Assembly: GCA_964006375.1 (NCBI GenBank)
Contig: OZ023265.1
Span: 112,795,084 to 112,859,083 of the forward strand
Direction of reading: 5' to 3'
DNA: 64,000 bases
Source: Tillus elongatus
Lineage: Eukaryota; Arthropoda; Insecta; Coleoptera; Cleridae
The notes beneath the pieces are model-generated. The model searched no databases. It saw only the letters and a program-made list of their open reading frames with translations, and had not been told where the DNA came from. The position numbers were made by a program, and so were the translations under genes. Within the stretch, counting starts at the first letter, position 1. Each line of letters opens with the position of its first letter. Of the stretch, positions 11,866 to 24,050 are shown piece by piece.

Positions 11866-13460
11866 GGGCTGTGACAGACCAGGACGGGCCATACACAATT
11901 TTTTGTGAGTTAGTTATTCTTAAAAAATAGGAATAAAATAAATAAATTCATAACTCTTTATTAAACCTTAATTTTTTAATTGAAAGTTATCTTTGTTTTT
12001 AACAACACACTATGCTTCAGATAGATTTTTTAAAGTGTAGCAATTAAAAGTAATCTCAGCAAGCATTAAAAGCGTGCGAGCTAAAGTTGGTTTCATCTCA
12101 TTTTTGCTGTAATGGTAAACATAATATAACGTCAAGAATAAACTTGTGCTTAATATAACGCACGGTGAGTAGCTAAATATTAATTGATAAATTCTAATTC
12201 AATTGATACACAAGTCAATAATCGTTGTCATGCTTTTTCTTACCTTAGTTACCAGCATTTTTAGAGGAGAGCTTGAGCATTGGCTTCAATATAAGCTCTC
12301 CCTTAAACAAATCGGTTGACGAGTAAAACAGTTATATGCGAAAGCAGAAAGATCTCTCTTTTTGTGTTCATATTGTAAATAAAAAGGATAATTGGAAAAC
12401 TCAAACACAATTTTGTAGCTTGGGTTCTATTTCAACGTGTTTTAGCTGCCATTTTTTTTTCAAACAGAAGCTTTTAAATATTTAGACAATTTTTTATGTT
12501 TTATTCAACATATTGTATACAATTTATGAGAATTACCCGATGCTTCACAGAACAACGGGCGTATAGTGAATTTGATCGTGCTTGCAAACGTTTTTAACAG
12601 AGTTCAATTTAATTGCGGAAATCCAATGTTACATCAAATTTAAAATAGGGAAATTTTTTTCGAGCGACGCTTTGAGTGCTTGATAGTGTAGAATAAACAA
12701 AGATAACGATATTAGAGGATTGATTGTTGACATTAGTGTTTCTAATCAATAGAATATCACATGGATGACATTAATTTCAGAGAAAAAATCACATGGTTTG
12801 AGTGAATTGTATATAAAACCAACTACTAACGGTTAACATGTTTCTATCTCTCTCTGAGTGTGCGTGTCTGTGCGTGTGTGTGCAAAGAAAGGGATACCAT
12901 TGGATGGTTATCTATTATCGATAGACTAAATTCTACATAAATACGTTTGTGCCACAAAAGATATGAAAATTCGCTACCGTGATGCGCTTGCTCCGCCGAG
13001 ACTTTTTTATTTTGTATTATTCTTCTGCTTTGTATAAAGAGCGACAGAGTGAAATTAAGAAACATAAAAATAAAACAACGTTGGAATTTTATTTCTCTCT
13101 GAGACAACCTGCTTTATTTTTCAATTAGATAAATGGAGCCCCTAAAGTAACAGATTTGCCTCTCGGACTGCATAACAAAGCAGGAGTGCGTACTTTACAG
13201 AATAGCTTATTTTTTCATTGCCTTAGGAATCATCGCCGAACAGTGGGACAAAGAGAAGTGTGTTAAAATACGCATGTATTTGTTTATCAGTAACGAAAGC
13301 GCCCACATTTTTCGGAGAAGCTTTTATGAAATAGCTGTACATGTAACGTTTTCAAGATAATGTGTTATTGGTGTATTTTGAACTGTTGTATTAATATAGA
13401 TTATAATAAGTAATTACAGATTGTATTACATAAAATATTAAAATTAATTCCTTAAAACTG
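11866..13460. other. No gene; one dispersed motif copy
   Basis: AT-rich. CGCTACCGTGATGCGCTTGC at 12973-12992 is a copy of the motif seen at 2220, 7211, 14450 and 55205. A short TG/TC-rich stretch lies at 12845-12885. No gene is seen. Confidence 0.5.
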
Positions 13461-13462
13461 AT

Positions 13463-13505
13463 TAGCGCGGTCTCAACAGCCAAAGCGGTAGAACGCTGGT
13501 TTATT
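13463..13505 (+). ncRNA. tRNA-like head fragment
   Basis: CAGCCAAAGCGGTAGAACGC near 13478 closely resembles a tRNA D-arm with box A (AGCTCAGTCGGTAGAGCGC in ordinary tRNAs). It stops where the dispersed repeat begins at 13505, and I see no T-arm. It may be a SINE or tRNA broken by that repeat, or chance. Confidence 0.3.
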
Positions 13506-14490
13506 TTGTAATAGAGAGGTGACAGTGGTGTTACTCTTGTAAAATTTCTACAAATAAGCACGAACTACAGCTACTAGAACCTATATTTGCATATTTGTTC
13601 TGCAGACCCGTAAGTTTGATATTCAATCGCCATTGTCCTTCATTTTACTAAAATGTTTACAGAAAATTCATTTCAATAGACCCTTTCTCTGATTCTTTGG
13701 CTGTAGGTTTAGATAAGTTGATGCGTTGGCTGTAGGACTAGTTTATGGTTTAACAGTCTATAATTTTTAGCTAATTTTCATATAAAGAATTCGTTATTGA
13801 GCATACTGCGACTTTTCAATAAAAATATTTCTTCAAATGAGCGTAAACTAGGCCCCCTAGAATCCATATCCGGGTTTACTTTCAGTTTGTATCTCTTTGC
13901 ATATATACAAGGTGACGCATTTCCACGGTAAAGCTCAATATAATTGTTATTATACAAGATTGTATTTTGTAAAAATTGTATAGGTTAATTATATAATTAT
14001 ATTATATAATGATAGCGGGTCTTAAGCTGCATCTTATAGAAATATTTTAAAAATCACAGGCAGGTTCGGAAGTCGTTTGTGATCCCTACAACTGTTTTTT
14101 TCGAAGACCCATATATTATTGCATTATTGGATTTTTTTATCGAAATATGATGCGTCTTTGTAAGAAAAAAATCGAGACACAGTAAGGGCGTTTTAGTAGC
14201 AGATTTTCATTAAATCCTTTAAATTTATATATCTCAATGTGCTATTAACCTAAGGTTTGTTGCCTAGAAAACCAATTTTCTGGGAAATATTTAAAGTTTA
14301 TGTTCAGAAAATTTTTGTACATTTTCAAACAATAAGTAATTTTGATAAAATATGGTATATTGTTTCTACTATATAGGCTATACCGGTAACCAGATTGATG
14401 CCTGCTGCATTAGAAAGACATGTTTGCTATTAAAATCATTTTTATGAGAATTAACTTCCCTAACGCACTTGCTGCGTCCAGACATTTATA
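13505..14490 (+). repeat. Long dispersed repeat, copy 1
   Basis: Blocks here recur in the same order at 53.9-55.25 kb: AGAAAATTCATTTCAA, TTCGTTATTGAG, AAAGCTCAATATA, TTATTATACAAGAT, AGCAGCATCTTATA-like, TTGTACATTTTCAAACA, ACTATATAGG.TATACC and the end motif CACTTGCTGCGTCCAGAC. Identity is patchy but the order holds over about 1 kb, so this is one repeat family. No transposase frame, terminal repeat or target duplication is clear. Confidence 0.7.
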
Positions 14491-14501
14491 TTATTGTATT
14501 C

Positions 14502-14640
14502 AAATGGACTTTTCCGCTGGTCACAGTAAAGTAACTATGAGTGCCCTCTGCCGTGCAATAATACTCATTCTGTACCCCTATAGAATGGACTTTTCCGCTG
14601 GCTACATTAAGTAACTATGAGTGCCGTTCATGGTGCAATA
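14502..14640 (+). repeat. 82-bp direct duplication
   Basis: ATGGACTTTTCCGCTGG occurs at 14503 and 14585, each followed by ACA.TAAGTAACTATGAGTGCC and a TGCAATAA block. A third TGAGTGCC..TGCAATAATA..CAT block lies just outside the right end of the element ending at 16769. Confidence 0.8.
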
Positions 14641-15527
14641 ACTAGAGAGATATGAAAATGCGGCTACCTATTTTTTGCACTGTCACTTGCATGACGTCAT
14701 GTGGAAAGTAGTGCAACATAATAATATTATGCTGTGGTATAGTGAAGTTTGACGTTTCGTCACATTTTATAATCTTCTAACAAATTACGTATTTTACTAA
14801 TGTTTGTGCGCATACGGTCAGAAGTATTTTTTATGATCAGAATACTACTGTGACACTATGACATGATGATGAAATTAAGTTTATGACTTTTTTTACCTCC
14901 TCTAAATGTATGCGAACGTCTTCTCTACTTTTCAAGTTTGTGTATCCCCAATGCTAAGTAAGGGCTTCCCATAATTATACTTTTCTTATGTTTATATATG
15001 TAATATAAAAATGGAAAAAAAGTGAAGTCATGGAATCTAGTAATGTATTCTATGTTATCTAAAAAAGACATTATAGGCGACGAAGTGGAATGTAATCTCA
15101 ACCACATCATATCGACGTATATGAATTGTTTGATTGCGAATAACCTTATTCCAAGCGAGTGCAGTTGGACTTCTATGACGTCACTCTCCACGTGACTTCA
15201 TAGAAACAGCGCGAGATATGCGCATTATCATAATTTTCATAGCTGAATATTCAAAAATTTTATTTATAGGTTTAGTATGCGTAACGTTATTTTTAGGGGG
15301 GGGGGGTATATTTATTCTTGAATATTTTTTATTAAAGTTGTGTTAGTTTTTTTTAAGAATTTGGGTTCGAGGTACTTTACTTCGTTATCGTTATGATAAA
15401 TTAATAGGGTTAGCTTGAAAAAGTTATTTACCCATTTCTTTAAATTATGTTTTAGTTTATTTTGGGGTAAGATGAATCTTTTTTACCCTGACTCTGTAGT
15501 TTGTGCATAATATCCAATAAAACATTA
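14641..15527. other. No gene recognised
   Basis: Nothing recognised. A poly-G run of ten lies near 15296-15306. Confidence 0.5.
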
Positions 15528-15529
15528 TA

Positions 15530-16112
15530 CCGGGTGCCCCATTATATTTTGACCTTTTATAAACTTATATACCTTTGATATAATTGATCTAAAGGAAAAC
15601 ATGTTTTTACCAGTCTTCTTCTTTTTTTTATAATGTTGTGTCTGGGTATCTGTCTATTTATACTCACTTCTGCTTTAAACGGAAATGACAAAACGTATTT
15701 TCAAGGATAGGGCAACTTTGTAATCTTAAATGGAACATTCTGTGTGTTTATTCACAGCTTAAAAGCTTAATCTTTCCCCTTTCCAAAAATACCATACATG
15801 CTACAGCTATTATACAGAGTGATGGTTTTACAAGCCTTTAAAATAAATACTGCGTTTTATTTGAAATCTACGAAAAAAGGAGTGTTTCAAATTTTCTCCA
15901 TAATGTAATTATGTCCCACGAAGCATCATTTCACTTAAATGGGAAGGTAAATAAGCACAATAGTGAAATTTGGGCAAAATCCCAGAAATTTTGTTCAGTA
16001 CGTCAGATCCTCTCCGAAAGTTAGTTTGGTGTGCGATATCAAAACAAAAATTATACGGTCCCTTTTTTTTTTCAACCACCATATTGTAAATGCTTCATCA
16101 TATCTAGACATG

Positions 16113-16208
<96 letters not shown>

Positions 16209-16769
16209 CGTATAGATAACTATATTCAAGTTGATGGACATCACATCTTTTATAAGTAATGTTTATGCTTTTGTTTATTTCTCAATATGTATTCTGCCAC
16301 ATTTTGTTTCATCGAGTTTGACATGTATATTATCGTAAGTAGCAATAGAAGTAAAATGTTATTGTTTGTCGTAAAACTAATTTGACGTTTGCAGATGTTG
16401 CTGCCTTTGATTCCAAAGTCGACTTTTTTTCGTATTTTTCAGATAAAACGTAATATTTGTTTTAAAGGTTTGTAATACCATCACTCTGTATAATAACTGT
16501 AAAGTGTGGCATTTTTGAAAAGAGGAAATATTGGGCTCTCAAAAGTGAATAAATATACAGAGCGTTCCATTGAAGATTACTAAGTTGCCCTATCCTTGAA
16601 AATACGTTTTGTCATTTCCGATTAAAGCGGAAGTGAGTATAAAAACATAGGTACCCGGAAACAAACTTGAAAAAATAGAAAGAAGACCGGCGGAAACCCC
16701 ATTTTTTGGATCATATATTTCAAAAGTTACATAAGTTTATAAAGGGTCAATATATAATGGGGCGCCCGG
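15530..16769. mobile_element. TA-flanked element with ~350-bp inverted repeats and (TA)n core
   Basis: The left end CCGGGTGCCCCATTATAT and the right end (read inward CCGGGCGCCCCATTATATAT) are inverted copies, each directly preceded by TA (15528-15529 and 16770-16771). Similarity continues inward through ACTCACTTCYGCTTTAA, GACAAAACGTATTTTCAAGG, ATAGGGCAACTT, ATTATACAGAGTGATGGT and ACGTTTTATNTGAAA, so the arms are roughly 15530-15885 and 16419-16769. The middle is a (TA)n tract plus unique DNA. TA duplication suggests mobilisation by a Tc1/mariner-type transposase, but no transposase is encoded. Arms this long are like foldback elements. Confidence 0.85.
16113..16206. repeat. (TA)n microsatellite
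   Basis: About 94 bp of TA repeats at the centre of the inverted-repeat element. Confidence 0.97.
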
Positions 16770-16959
16770 TATCATGAGTGCCGTCTGACGTTGCAATAAT
16801 ATTCATACTATATGTGTAGTAGCCTAATAAAAGTGAATGCCAAGTGAATCGTTTATTATGTCATAATTGTTTGTTTGTATCATTTGAAAGTATTTAAAGT
16901 TATTGGTGAGAAAACCTTTATTTATAATTATATTTTAAATATTTAAGCCTTAATTTCAG

Positions 16960-17215
16960 ATGGCAGAAGAATGGTCGCTGATAATGAAAATAACAATAGT
17001 GAACATAATTTAGTTATGTATTGGCCAAAAATTTAATGACTATGAACAATTATCAACGTCTGTTGATTCATTTTGCAGAGAAGATTACCATCGGAGCGTG
17101 ATCCCAAAAAACAAGTTTTATACAAATATTGTCATGGCCTTAAGCATATCTCAAAATGTCAGGGGAAATGTCCGAATGTAAGGGCCCATTAAAAAAATAT
17201 ATTGAACGTAACCCT
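16960..17215 (+). pseudogene. Coding-like fragment, possible transposase N-terminus
   Basis: After an acceptor-like TTTCAG an ATG begins at 16960. Shifting frames give FNDYEQLSTSVDSFCREDYH (about 17032-17091), then YKYCHGLKHISKC and GKCPNVRAH (about 17120-17190). The Cys/His spacing and the leading Phe/Tyr-rich block recall the N-terminal zinc-binding module of MULE-type transposases, but this is a by-eye resemblance. Stops and frameshifts are present. The coding-like segment at 18.9-19.3 kb may be the rest of the same gene, separated by satellite-like DNA. Confidence 0.25.
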
Positions 17216-17556
17216 TCGGTGACATGTGGTTATAACCCTCTTACCAAGCAATCATAGTAACCTATTATAATAATAACAATCGAGCAACGGTCACATAATA
17301 TAATTAAATAGGACAACAGTCACTCACTAGTCTAAATATTACTTAGCAGTTGGGTAATCATGCTAAAAGTATATTACTTATCAGAATGATGACCAAGCCT
17401 TAATGTACAGGCAAGCGAGTGATAAAAGTGTCCAGTAACATCATCACAAACCTGTAATTAGAAATATACCTGAACACACCTTCGTTCATCTAAAGTACAA
17501 CTTAATACATACGAGGGGCATTGAATTATTGGTTTATCAACATTTACCAATTACAC

Positions 17557-17700
17557 GCTCCACTGAGCGACACAACATCAATAACTATTTACACTCAAAG
17601 CTCCACTGAGCAAGCTAACATTAAGAACAGTTTCTACCTAATGCTCCACTGAGCAAAATCAACGTTAACACCAGTTGCTACCCAATGCTCCACTGAGGTA
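17557..17700. repeat. 43-bp minisatellite, about 4 units
   Basis: GCTCCACTGAGC starts at 17557, 17600 and 17643, and GCTCCACTGAGG at 17687, so units are 43, 43 and 44 bp. Unit interiors share AACATYAA, CAGTT and CTACCYAAT blocks. Confidence 0.85.
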
Positions 17701-17849
17701 CATTATAAACTCTAAACAACGTACATCAGTGCCTCAGAACTACTTCTAAACAATGTCTCTAAATACTCAAACAATAGTTACTCCAACAATAGTTAAACTT
17801 GTGTGTTTAATTGGGTGCTGTTACCGACACTAGGTCCATGTCGGTTTCC

Positions 17850-18180
17850 AGGTGTGCAATGAGGCAAAGGGCAAACTCGTCAATTCCTGACCCAGAGTGT
17901 TGGAGTCCGCACAAGTGAAGCACCGGGAATTGCATTAGGCGCACTGGGCTAACTCAACAATGCGCCCTTCTCCAAGTACCACACGCGCTGGCCCTGACAC
18001 GTGCAGTGAGACAAGGGGCAAACTCACAATGTCTCGTGCCTAGCCATCAACGCTGGCTCTAAAATACAACATCGGTTCATGCAGATGAAGACTGACAAGT
18101 GCAGTGGACACAAAGGGCTAACCCAACAATATGCCCTCTCCAATATCCACGCATTGACATGGGCAGGTGAAACGGATGCT
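17850..18180. repeat. Diverged direct repeats of ~70-95 bp
   Basis: Related blocks of the form GTGCARTGAGRCAAAGGGCAAACTC occur near 17852, 17931 (diverged), 18002 and 18096, each followed by a CAACAATG..CCCTCTCC-like stretch. The 94-codon minus frame over this region is not recognisable and is probably chance in GC-richer repeat DNA. Confidence 0.55.
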
Positions 18181-18882
18181 ACTGTACCCCTACAGAATAA
18201 TGCGGATGCCACTAAAATCAACCGTGTTGTGGTTACGTAACCCGGGCCAAAATCCAATCTTAACAGCATTACGCGCTGCCAGCTTATGTAAACAATAAAA
18301 TGTCCCACACGCCATCCAAACTATCATTAATTTACTTTCAAATAGACTTAAAACTGAGTTACCTTCTGAAAACTGACATAACTCAACAATTACCTAATAT
18401 ATTAATATTGACTTAGCCTCGTATAAATACCAACCTGAATATAAACTCTAGCTACACTTTATTTTCATATAAGCGAACCATTAAATGATTACTTAAAACC
18501 GCTTTTATAATGAGATAATTATTGACATTACTTCTCGATTTATAATCAAAAGATGTACAATGTATAAGCAATATGCGTTCTGTGTGAAACTCACCCTTTA
18601 TGGAGGTATATGACGTGCACTTAAATGTGGTTCACGGTACAATCTTTTGTGATTTTCTTCAACTGACGCTATAACGAGTATAAAGAGTGCCCTTACAGCC
18701 GAAAACTAAGACGCTAACTGATCTATATTGTAACTCCACAGCACGTGTATCGCTAAGTAAATAATTTTCAAACGCGCATAGCTTAACTACACATATCTAA
18801 TGAGACAATACACTTACTAGTGAAACTTCTCCATATGTATAATAACGTGCGTGTGAAATACGTTTCATAATAAAATTACGTT

Positions 18883-19275
18883 GTGACCAGAGTTAAAAAA
18901 TACATTCCTTACACGAATCAACATGATTATATTGAAAATGAATCTCTTACTCATGGGTTTCATTGTCCCAACAAAATATTATCGGATAGTGAAACATTTA
19001 CTACGGCACTGGCGATAACTCAAAATAATGCAGATATTGTGACTAATTATGGAACGGACACCTTTAATAAATATCGGTAGGAATAAAAGAAATAGAAAGC
19101 CATGCAAGAAAAGGAATTTCTCTTTTTGAACACACGAATAGTGCGCTTAGTTCAATTAAACCAGAAGAACTTGAGCAACAAACCCGGTCTAATAACGAGC
19201 CCTGTTCAAATCAACCGAATAAAAATTTAAAATTCAAAATTAAAAGTAAATCCAAAGGAAGTAAAAAAAAAGACT
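18883..19275 (+). CDS. Unrecognised protein C-terminus, frameshifted
   Basis: A frame from 18883 reads 65 codons and stops at 19080. An overlapping frame enters near 19060 and runs about 70 codons to TAA near 19275, with residues ARKGISLFEHTNSALSSIKP and a lysine-rich tail (KSKGSKKKD). The switch from one open frame to the other without loss of protein-like composition suggests a single frameshift near 19070. The basic tail is typical of nucleic-acid-binding or transposon proteins. The family is not recognised. It may belong with the fragment at 16.96-17.2 kb. Confidence 0.35.
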
Positions 19276-19527
19276 AAGCACACCACTTTTTACACAAACA
19301 AATAAAATACAGAATTAATATATTTATTTTACTTTATTGGTGTACCTACCAACCTACTTTAAATTTCATTACCCATATTTCACTGATTTGATGGTACTTC
19401 ATAGTTTATTCATCACTTTATTAAACAACATTGTAAATGACTCTAATAAATAGAACTATATATATTTATAATTGTGTACTTATTATCAAAATACTAATTG
19501 TAATATTGCGTATACAGTCAGTATGTG

Positions 19528-19585
19528 TGAATAGTCAATTGCACATCAATTGCACATAGATACTGGATGGATAAATAGCCAATTG

Positions 19586-19671
<86 letters not shown>

Positions 19672-19700
19672 ACGTATAAGTAGCCAACTGCGCATACATT
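19528..19700. repeat. (TA)n flanked by repeated AGCCAATTGC motif
   Basis: (TA)n covers about 19589-19668. On either side the phrase ATAGYCAATTGC.CAT or AGTAGCCAACTGCGCAT recurs near 19530, 19575 and 19678, so the microsatellite sits between short direct repeats. Confidence 0.8.
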
Positions 19701-19744
19701 CTTTATGTATAATATATATTTTTATTGTATCTAATATTATTATC

Positions 19745-20746
19745 TAACACTACCATTATTATGTCAATAATATCAACATTATTATAACTAATAAAACATA
19801 TTAAATATTTACTAAATATTATAGTTATGTTACCCCAATTACTTGAAAAATGTTTTCTCTAGGCTTTATTTTGTTTAAACAAGACAACAGCAAAAACGTT
19901 TTGTTCGAGTTCTGAATTAGCGATAACTCCAATTTCCTTCACCACTTTTCTCTCAAGAAATACGATATAACTCAAGTGGCACACTGACGTTCCATGGGCA
20001 GTATATAAATTAGAAGCCGAACCAAAGACACAATTCCTAGCCCATCGCGCTCGCCCTTTGAGCGCACGATAAATTCCAATTTGTTAATCTGATTCCCACT
20101 TGAGCTAGAACTCCCGCTTTCAGTTGTTTTAGAGATCGATGCGGGATGTGCGAAGTTGTAGTAACTTGGTCAAAGAATTATGTAGTTATTGGAAAACACT
20201 ACTGTGCTTTTGTGTTACTTTGTAAATTTTTGATGCTGCCAGTAGTAAAGATCTATAAACATTGGTGACTGAATGCTTAATGTATTATAGCAGCTATGTA
20301 ACGTTACAAAATAGACATTTGTATGTACTTTAAATCATTTATAATGTAGATATTACATAATAGAATTGCATTTAATTTACAAAAATAATTTACATACAAA
20401 TAAAAGAAATTGATTAAGTTTATACTGCCGCACCAACTGGAAAAATTAAGTTTAGAACTACTCTTACATTTAACCAAGTGTATGGCCCAAAATATAGTAA
20501 TATAGTAAACATTCGCAACAAACAAATATAATTACCTTTTCCTTTACAGTGAATTAAATACATTGCTTTGGTCATATAAAAGCTCATGATATTGTGCTTT
20601 TGGACTAGTTAAGGAAAAAATTAATCTATATAAGGTAATTTTCCTTAAATAAAAATTTTTTTGGTATGTACTAGTCTCTATAAAGGTAACTTGTGTTAGA
20701 GATCCGGCCAAAAATACAATTTTCCCAGAAAAACTGGTTCGTCCGG
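19745..20746. other. No gene; TATA-like site near 20005
   Basis: GCAGTATATAAATTAG near 19997 is TATA-like. At 20069-20094 a block ATAAATTCCAATTTGTTAAT also occurs just before the neuroligin exon at 29.42 kb. No coding signal. Confidence 0.4.
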
Positions 20747-23700
20747 ACTGGCTATTATTATTATCGACTTTAGCCTGAAGGACTTTCAGACTCTCTCAGA
20801 AGGGTACATTAACTCATCCAACGTATTTCAGATACCAAAGGGACTGAGTTCATATGGAGCCCCTTGAAAGTTACCGGGCCCGGAACGACAACAGGACACA
20901 TCCCCATTTCCCAGGAATATCCGCACGGTGTGGACATTTGCAAGTATTAACACACTCTGCATATTCTTATAAAGACGCTCTTCAGGTCTCAGTCTCTCAA
21001 TGTTCTATCGCAGATTCTTAGGTACCACACCTGTTGCAGACATGACTATTGGAATCACCGGGACACTATCTTCCATCCGCTGTCTCGTTACTTGCATCTC
21101 GGGGTTTCTGTACTTTATCTCTAGATTAATAATATTCGGAATGGCCACATCAATCAGCGTCACTTGCTTGCAAGACCTCTTCACTATTATTATATCTGAC
21201 CTGTTGTGGGCAACCCGTTGGTCTCTTGAGCACGGTCCGATCCCAGTACAACCTGTATCCTGAGTTCTCTAGAACAGGCTCCAAAATGTATCTGTAGTAG
21301 GGCACCTTACTAAGATTTAAAAGTCTCAATTTCAGAGCCAGTTCTTGATGAAATATTCTCGCAACTTCATCGTGTCTCTCTTTATACTCTGTTGCAGAAA
21401 GCGCTTGACATTCGCCGGTGATGGGCTGGAGAGTCTGTGATGACTGACACTCAAATCTACATTTCTCATCTTGGACCGAATTATCTCCAACTATATATTT
21501 AAGGTAGTTTCTTGTTGGGGTGTGCTGATCCCATCGCCAGAAAAAACCTATCTGTCTATGGAAGCATCTGTCCGGACACCAGCCAGTAGTTCGACGCCGA
21601 TTTGTCGACACGTGGCTGGGAGGTCTCGTTCAGATGTCGCCCACGGACAGGCTTTTGCATCCAAGATTGCAGGTTGTCCTTATCAGTCCGATGGTGACTT
21701 TGCATTTCACTTTCTTTTAAATGTAACGGTGTTGAATCATCTGCTTCGCATATGGCACCGTATAGTTCAGGAGTAACCGCTTGCTGATGGAACTATGTAC
21801 GTAAGTTTAACATCTGCTGGTCTAGCTGTTTAGCAAGATCCACATTTGTGTCTAGGTAAGGTTACGCGCTCAAAGGCACTACGGGGGTAATGCTTTTTGG
21901 AATTTGTTGGGAGTGTCCGCACCTTCTGTTGTAGGTTTTTGATGTCCGTTTTGATCGAGTTTACAATCCCAACTAAATAGATTAGTGCAGAAAATGCATA
22001 TGTTTAAGAGCCTTAGTCAGCTTCTTGCCGCTGAGAGTGCTCGCACTACCTGCTTTACTCGTTTCGTAAACTGATTTTCTGCATAGTTTTTAATTACGGG
22101 GTGGTTTATTTTTCTCGCATGATGCATTCCCAGGTATTTGTAAGACCCTTCTACATCCATCGAGGCATTTCACATACATTTGGTTGTATCTTTCCTCAGA
22201 TTTCACATACGGTGCGATATTTGTTAAGTCCAAGATGCATGTCAATCTGTCCTGAAAACCCTTACACGATTTTAAGGAGTTGTTTCAGGAGATTTTTTTG
22301 GAGACCGTCAGCTTAAGATCATCTGTCTACAGGAGATGATTTAGCCTCATTTGTTCCCTGCCATTGCTTTTTATTTTGAGGCATATATGGTGGAGTTCAG
22401 GCAGTTTGATAGTAGATTTAATGCGAGGCAGAACCACAATGGGCTTAGCGAGTCGCCTTGAAATATGCCTCTTCTAATTGGTATCGTGTTGTTTACGATT
22501 TTATCACCCGTTTTTACCCGTAACTGAATCTTTGTTCTCCAGGTGGACATTGTGTGTTCAAGCAACCTCAGGATGTACGTATCGATCCTATAGACCTTAA
22601 GAAACTTACAAGCCATTCGTGTAGAACTAAATCAATTGCCTTTTTGTAATCCACGTAGACAGCAAGGAAATTTCTTCGTCCATTGTATGCTTGATTGCAC
22701 ACAACCGAATCAATTATTAGCTGTTCTTTGCATCCCACAGATCCCTTAGCACACACTTTTTGCTGGCTCGCAATTATGTTGTTTCGTTCGCAGTGCACAT
22801 ATATGCGTTTCTCAAGGCAGGATGTGATCAACTTATCGGAAGACATGGATCTGTGAGTGAAAGAGAGAAAGGCCTTATCAAACGCACTCTGTGTGACTAG
22901 AAAAGCATATAGTGCGGTCTCTTAGTACCTAGATGTTTTTTATATCTTGTTAACTATTTTATGTATGTCTGCCTTGCTTGATTTACCTGTTTGAGAGGCA
23001 TTCATGCTAAGAGAATATGAGATCGCACTTCACCTTTCCCACAGTTTGAGGAGGAAAGATGTTAAGCTTATCGGCCTAAACGACTTAGTCTGAGCGTAAG
23101 TTTTCTGCCCAGGTTTGCAAATTAATATAGCATTTATTTTCCTGAAAGACTCGGGCACGTAGCCCACGACAAGACTTTCCCGAAGCATTAAACAGAGGAC
23201 GGATTAATCTTCTTTAAACAATGCAGGAACGATTCCATCCTTTCTTGAAGATTCAAATTGTTAAAATCATTCAATTTTTCATTTAATTCTGTTTGATTTA
23301 TGACTTTGCCAGTTTCAAGTCCTGCTTAGTCGGTCTCCCAGATAAACTTAGCAAGCCTAAATTTTCCCTGTCCATATCAGGTCTATGATTCAACGGATCC
23401 AGACGGGTACGTCTGGAGCAATAGCTGCAGCGTTTCTCTCCCAGTCTTCATGTATTTCCCATTACTCATTGCAGAACATATTCTTTCCTTTTGTTCTTCT
23501 GATAACGACTTCTGAGGTTTGGCACAGTCAAGATTTTTTATGCTCTTACAGAACCGCGTCTTAAAGCTTCTTTTGGCTTGCCTGGAGCCTTTGTTGTAAA
23601 TTATCGGCAAATATCACCCATTCTTTTAACCACATTTAAATGTTTATTTTATATTTTTGGCAGATTTCGAGAGAGCCCCTCGTGTCACCAGGGCAGTTTT

Positions 23701-24050
23701 TTTATAGTTCTGCTCTTTACTTTGAAACAGATTTCCTTAAGCACTCCCATGCGAAAATTTTCTATCATCCGTTTTACCTCGATAAGATTTTTTCCCTACT
23801 GGGGCACCCATCAAGTGTTTTTTCAGTCGTCGCCTATACAATTCCCAGTCAGTTTTGCTTGAGTGTATGTAATTTTGCAAACTTTCCAGTTTCATATCAA
23901 ACCAAATATATGTGTGACCAGAGGGTGATAATTCCTCTGAAACATTTGGTATAAAATAATTGGAAGTTTTTTGTAAATTAAAAATAACATCTGCAAGACC
24001 TGACTTAAAACGACTTAAGTAATTAAGCTCCAATGCCTGACTTAGACATA
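20747..24050 (-). pseudogene. R2-group LINE relic with restriction-like endonuclease
   Basis: Read on the minus strand, reverse-transcriptase and downstream parts appear in order but in broken frames. AVYVDYKKAIDLVLHEWL (near 22660) matches RT block A with its catalytic Asp. GIFQGDSLSPLWFCLALN (near 22440) is RT block B. Downstream, CRFECQSSQTLQPITGEC (near 21440) is a zinc-knuckle-like block, and SDIIIV followed by LIDVAIPN (near 21160-21215) fits the PD-(D/E)XK restriction-like endonuclease used by R2-group LINEs. A single TAG interrupts that last block near 21000. Two upstream frames (23383-23610 and 23737-24033) are likely N-terminal remains. The 3' end is a short GATAATAATAATAG tail at about 20747. 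It is dead: several frameshifts and stops. It is not in rDNA. Confidence 0.8.

Noticed and set aside
17511..17533. TACGAGGGGCATTGAATTATT resembling a mariner left terminus
   Set aside because: No matching right terminus or transposase remnant at a suitable distance; the single end is not enough for a call.
21000..21776. Plus-strand frames at 21000-21263 and 21471-21776
   Set aside because: Antisense shadows of the R2-group LINE endonuclease region.
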